From UBA7803 sp047920935 (GTDB taxonomy: Bacteria; Pseudomonadota; Gammaproteobacteria; Pseudomonadales; Azotimanducaceae): a stretch of 7,488 bases of DNA. The DNA is taken from NCBI GenBank assembly GCA_047920935.1, contig JBLRXD010000227.1, forward strand, positions 1 to 7,488, in the 5' to 3' direction. The notes beneath the pieces are model-generated. The model made no database searches. It saw only the letters and a list, made by a program, of their open reading frames with translations, and was not told the DNA's origin. Position numbers and translations under genes: made by a program. Every line of letters starts with the position of its first letter. Position 1 is the stretch's first letter. Of this stretch, positions 4,833-7,488 are shown in pieces.

Positions 4833-6437
4833 ATGACGGATGTCGTCGATCACGGCCACGCTGTGGGCCACGATCATGGCCCCGCGAAGGGTATCGGCCG
4901 GTGGTTGTTCACCACCAACCACAAGGACATCGGAACCTTGTACCTGTGGTTCAGCGCGTTGATGTGGCTGACAGGCGGCGTGTTGGCCCTCGTGGTCAGG
5001 GCCGAGCTGTTCCAGCCTGGCCTGCAGTTCGTTACTCCGGATTTTTTCAACCAGATGACCACCAACCATGGGCTCATCATGGTGTTCGGGGCGGTGATGC
5101 CGGCGTTCGTGGGCCTGGCCAACTGGATGGTGCCGATGCTGATCGGCGCGCCCGACATGGCACTGCCGCGGATGAACAATCTGTCGTTCTGGATCCTGCC
5201 GTTCGCCTTTGCCATGCTGATCTCCACCCTGTTCATGGAGGGTGGCGGGCCCGATTTCGGCTGGACGTTCTATGCGCCCTTGTCGACCACCTACGCGCCG
5301 GACTCGGTGACGTTCTTCATCTTCGCCGTTCACCTGATGGGCGCCTCGTCGATCATGGGGGCGATCAACATCATCGCCACCATCATCAACATGCGCGCCC
5401 CCGGCATGACCCTGATGCGCATGCCGCTGTTCGTCTGGAGCTGGCTGATCACCGCCTACCTGTTGCTGGCGGTGATGCCGGTGCTGGCGGGCCTGGTCAC
5501 CATGATGCTGTTCGACATCCACTTCGGCACCAGCTTTTTCGTCGCCGCGGGCGGCGGCGACCCGGTGCTGTTCCAGCACATCTTCTGGTTCTTCGGACAC
5601 CCCGAGGTGTACATCATGATCCTGCCGGCGTTCGGCATCGTCTCGCAGATCATCCCCACCTTCGCCCGCAAGCGGCTGTTCGGCTACGATTCCATGGTCT
5701 ACGCCATCGCCAGCATCGCGTTTCTGTCGATGATCGTCTGGGCGCACCACATGTTCACCACCGGCATGCCGCTGGCCGGGCAGCTGTTCTTCATGTACTC
5801 CACCATGCTGATCGCCATTCCCACCGGGGTGAAGGTGTTCAACTGGATGGCTACCATGTGGCGCGGGTCGATCACCTTCGAGACGCCGATGCTGTTCGCC
5901 ATCGCCTTCGTCATCCTGTTCACCATCGGTGGCTTTTCCGGATTGATGCTGGCCATCGCGCCGGCCGACTATCAGTACCACGACACGTACTTCGTGGTGG
6001 CCCACTTCCACTACGTGCTGGTGCCCGGGGCGGTGTTCGCCATCATCGCCGCCGTCTACTACTGGCTGCCCAAGTGGTGCGGCCGCATGTACGACGAGTC
6101 CCTGGGCAAACTGCACTTCTGGCTGTCGTTCGTCAGCGTCAACGTGGTGTTTTTCCCCCAGCACTTCTCCGGCCTGGCCGGCATGCCGCGGCGCATCCCC
6201 GACTACCCGCTGCAGTTCGCCGATTTCAACATGCTGTCGAGCATCGGCGCGTTCGTGTACGGCTTCTCACAGCTGATCTTCATCTTTCTGGTGATCAAGG
6301 CCATCCGCAGCGGCGAACCGGCCACTGACCGGGTCTGGGAAGGGGCTCATGGGCTGGAGTGGACGGTGGCTTCCCCGGCGCCGTACCACACCTTCACGCA
6401 TCCGCCGGCGGTGCCGGAAGGGGAGGCACATCCCTGA
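4833..6437 (+). CDS. coxA: Cytochrome c oxidase subunit I, A1-type heme-copper oxidase
   Basis: The catalytic inner-membrane subunit that reduces O2 to water and pumps protons. The 534 residues and about 12 helices are normal for the family. Visible ligands are His79 (TTNHGLIMVF) and His393 for low-spin heme, His391 for high-spin heme (VAHFHYVL), and His256, His305 and His306 for CuB. Tyr260 in GHPEVY is the residue cross-linked to the CuB histidine. Glu258 in the same motif and Asp108 (APDMALPRMNN) mark the D proton channel, and Lys334 (PTGVKVFNW) the K channel, so this is an A1-type enzyme with nothing catalytic missing. The N-terminus is His-rich (His7, His9, His13, His15) before TTNHKDIGTLY. 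ATG at 4833 has AGGAGG 5 bases upstream. Unlike common cox operons, no subunit II gene precedes it directly and no ctaG or coxC follows: the next gene is convergent after 46 bases. It is separated from coxB and lies on the opposite strand. Confidence 0.97.
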   Translation: MTDVVDHGHAVGHDHGPAKGIGRWLFTTNHKDIGTLYLWFSALMWLTGGVLALVVRAELFQPGLQFVTPDFFNQMTTNHGLIMVFGAVMPAFVGLANWMVPMLIGAPDMALPRMNNLSFWILPFAFAMLISTLFMEGGGPDFGWTFYAPLSTTYAPDSVTFFIFAVHLMGASSIMGAINIIATIINMRAPGMTLMRMPLFVWSWLITAYLLLAVMPVLAGLVTMMLFDIHFGTSFFVAAGGGDPVLFQHIFWFFGHPEVYIMILPAFGIVSQIIPTFARKRLFGYDSMVYAIASIAFLSMIVWAHHMFTTGMPLAGQLFFMYSTMLIAIPTGVKVFNWMATMWRGSITFETPMLFAIAFVILFTIGGFSGLMLAIAPADYQYHDTYFVVAHFHYVLVPGAVFAIIAAVYYWLPKWCGRMYDESLGKLHFWLSFVSVNVVFFPQHFSGLAGMPRRIPDYPLQFADFNMLSSIGAFVYGFSQLIFIFLVIKAIRSGEPATDRVWEGAHGLEWTVASPAPYHTFTHPPAVPEGEAHP

Positions 6438-6476
6438 GGGGGCGGCGAGGGGTCGGCGCGTGCGGCTGTTCGGCGG

Positions 6477-6493
6477 CGCCCGGTTACCGGGCG
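6477..6493. terminator. GC hairpin between convergent coxA and the HAD/trehalose-phosphatase gene
   Basis: CGCCCGG (6477-6483) pairs perfectly with CCGGGCG (6487-6493) around a 3-base loop. The loop is TTA, the stop codon (TAA) of the minus-strand gene. It lies 39 bases past the coxA stop. Neither side has a T-run, so it is not a classic intrinsic terminator, but it could serve both transcripts as a 3'-end barrier. Confidence 0.35.
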
Positions 6494-7488
6494 GCGCGAT
6501 CGCGCAGCCCCTCGAGGAAGCGGCGGACCTGCTGCGGATCGGCAAGGCGGTAGTCGGCGCGGGAGCTGCAGATTTCATCGCCGACGAGGATGCCCGGGCC
6601 GGCGTCCCGCAGCGCCGCAAAGGCATCTTCGTCGGTGTCGTCGTCGCCGATGTACATGGGAAAGTACTGGCCCGCATCGATCTCCATGACGTCCATGAGC
6701 CAACCCAGCGCGCGGCCCTTGTCCCACTCCACGTTCGGTTCCAGTTCCACCACCATCTTGCCGGTGCGCTTGCGCAGGCTGGTGCCGTCGCGCACTTCGG
6801 CGACGATGCGCTGAACCCGATCGACCAGGTCGGCGTCGCGAACCTGGCGGTAATGCACGGCCACCGAGAAGCGTTTGCTTTCGATGATGACCCCCGGCAG
6901 GTCGCCCACGCGGCGGCGTAACTGCGCTTCGGCCGCGCGCACCTCGTCCACCGCCCGCTCGGCCTCCGGCAGGGTGTTCTCGCGCCCCCGGCCGACGATG
7001 TCGAAGCCATGGTTGCCCGCGTACAGCAGCCCCTCGATGTCGGCGCGGGCCTGCACGTCGGCGCGATCGCGGCCGCTGACGATGGCCACCGGATAGTAGC
7101 GAGCGAGGTCGGTGAGCACCGCGCGCATCTCGTCCGGCAGGCGCGCGGCATCGGGGTCGTCGACGATGGGTGTCAGGGTGCCATCGTAGTCGAGGAACAC
7201 CGCCGGGGTGCGGCTGCCCTGCCACGCCAGCAGATCGTCCAGCTTTTCCAGAGCCGAAGGCAGGCGGCGCGGAAACATGGCCCGGTAGACGTCGCCGTAA
7301 GCTTCATGGGCGCCGGCTTCCAGCAACGCGTCCTCATGGGCGTTGCGCGATACTCCCAGCACCAGCCCGAAGCCCTGCTCGCGGCCGGCGCGCACCCCGC
7401 TGGTGGCGTCTTCCAGCACCACCGCATCACTCGGGTCGACCTGCAGCCGCCGGGCCGCTTCCCGCAGGATGCCCGCTTTGCCCTGCAG
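6484..7488 (-). CDS. otsB: HAD (beta-phosphoglucomutase-like) and trehalose-6-phosphate phosphatase fusion, 5' end beyond the window
   Basis: The 334 visible residues, numbered from the window edge, remain in frame from the edge to TAA at 6484-6486. Residues 1-66 are the end of a beta-phosphoglucomutase-like HAD domain: GK near the edge (Lys4) and VVLEDATSGVRAG, with the acidic Glu-Asp pair of HAD motif IV and the EDATSGV cap typical of that group. Residues 90-334 are trehalose-6-phosphate phosphatase, which dephosphorylates trehalose-6-phosphate to trehalose. It has motif I FLDYDGTLTPI (nucleophile Asp100, Asp102), motif II IVSGRDR (Ser138), Lys257 in WDKGRALGW, and motif IV GDDDTDEDAF (from Gly281). 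The phosphatase domain is complete. Such two-domain proteins are known in bacteria; the first domain may act on glucose phosphates, which cannot be judged here. It is convergent with coxA and probably belongs to a trehalose gene cluster to the right. The otsB symbol applies to the second domain. Confidence 0.92.
   Translation of the reverse strand: MQGKAGILREAARRLQVDPSDAVVLEDATSGVRAGREQGFGLVLGVSRNAHEDALLEAGAHEAYGDVYRAMFPRRLPSALEKLDDLLAWQGSRTPAVFLDYDGTLTPIVDDPDAARLPDEMRAVLTDLARYYPVAIVSGRDRADVQARADIEGLLYAGNHGFDIVGRGRENTLPEAERAVDEVRAAEAQLRRRVGDLPGVIIESKRFSVAVHYRQVRDADLVDRVQRIVAEVRDGTSLRKRTGKMVVELEPNVEWDKGRALGWLMDVMEIDAGQYFPMYIGDDDTDEDAFAALRDAGPGILVGDEICSSRADYRLADPQQVRRFLEGLRDRAAR

Noticed and set aside
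4140..6164. Minus-strand open frame of 674 codons opposite coxA
   Set aside because: His/Gln/Asp-rich antisense shadow of coxA; no domain, and coxA is certain.
4349..6328. Plus-strand open frame of 659 codons overlapping coxA
   Set aside because: A +1-type shadow of coxA and the small gene, rich in Arg and His, with no family signature.

Overview
This is a 7.5 kb, high-GC stretch of bacterial chromosome. Gene density, strong AGGAGG ribosome binding sites, and an A1-type cytochrome c oxidase with CPA2 antiporter, SDR and trehalose-phosphatase genes suggest an aerobic proteobacterium. A gammaproteobacterium is plausible but not proven. There is no transposase, integrase, tRNA, rRNA or CRISPR array. 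The gene content looks like core metabolism, not a mobile island.

Layout from left to right. (1) The minus-strand cytochrome c oxidase subunit II gene (coxB) runs off the left edge. (2) Divergent from it is a small plus-strand DUF2231-type membrane protein. (3) Ending 3 bases from that gene is a minus-strand HemJ/CopD-like four-helix membrane protein. It lies downstream of, and may be co-transcribed with, (4) a minus-strand CPA2 (KefB/C-type) cation:proton antiporter with a C-terminal nucleotide-binding domain. (5) Divergent from the antiporter is a plus-strand classical SDR oxidoreductase, whose real start is a GTG behind a perfect AGGAGG. (6) A 54-residue basic protein with a TTG start follows, preceded by a TATACT -10 element. 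(7) A 144-base leader with hairpins and anti-Shine-Dalgarno sequences precedes (8) a complete cytochrome c oxidase subunit I gene (coxA) with all heme, CuB, D-channel and K-channel residues. (9) Convergent with coxA, and running off the right edge, is a minus-strand fusion of a beta-phosphoglucomutase-like HAD domain and trehalose-6-phosphate phosphatase.

The main theme is terminal respiration. Subunits I and II of a heme-copper oxidase, a candidate heme-pathway membrane protein and a cation/proton antiporter occupy most of the window. The oxidase genes are not in the usual coxB-coxA-ctaG-coxC order: coxA stands alone, about 4 kb from coxB and on the other strand, with no subunit III or assembly factor beside it in view. 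No clearly new system is visible. The best lead is the coxA leader, where a 9-base anti-Shine-Dalgarno sequence could pair perfectly with the coxA ribosome binding site around two tandem hairpins.
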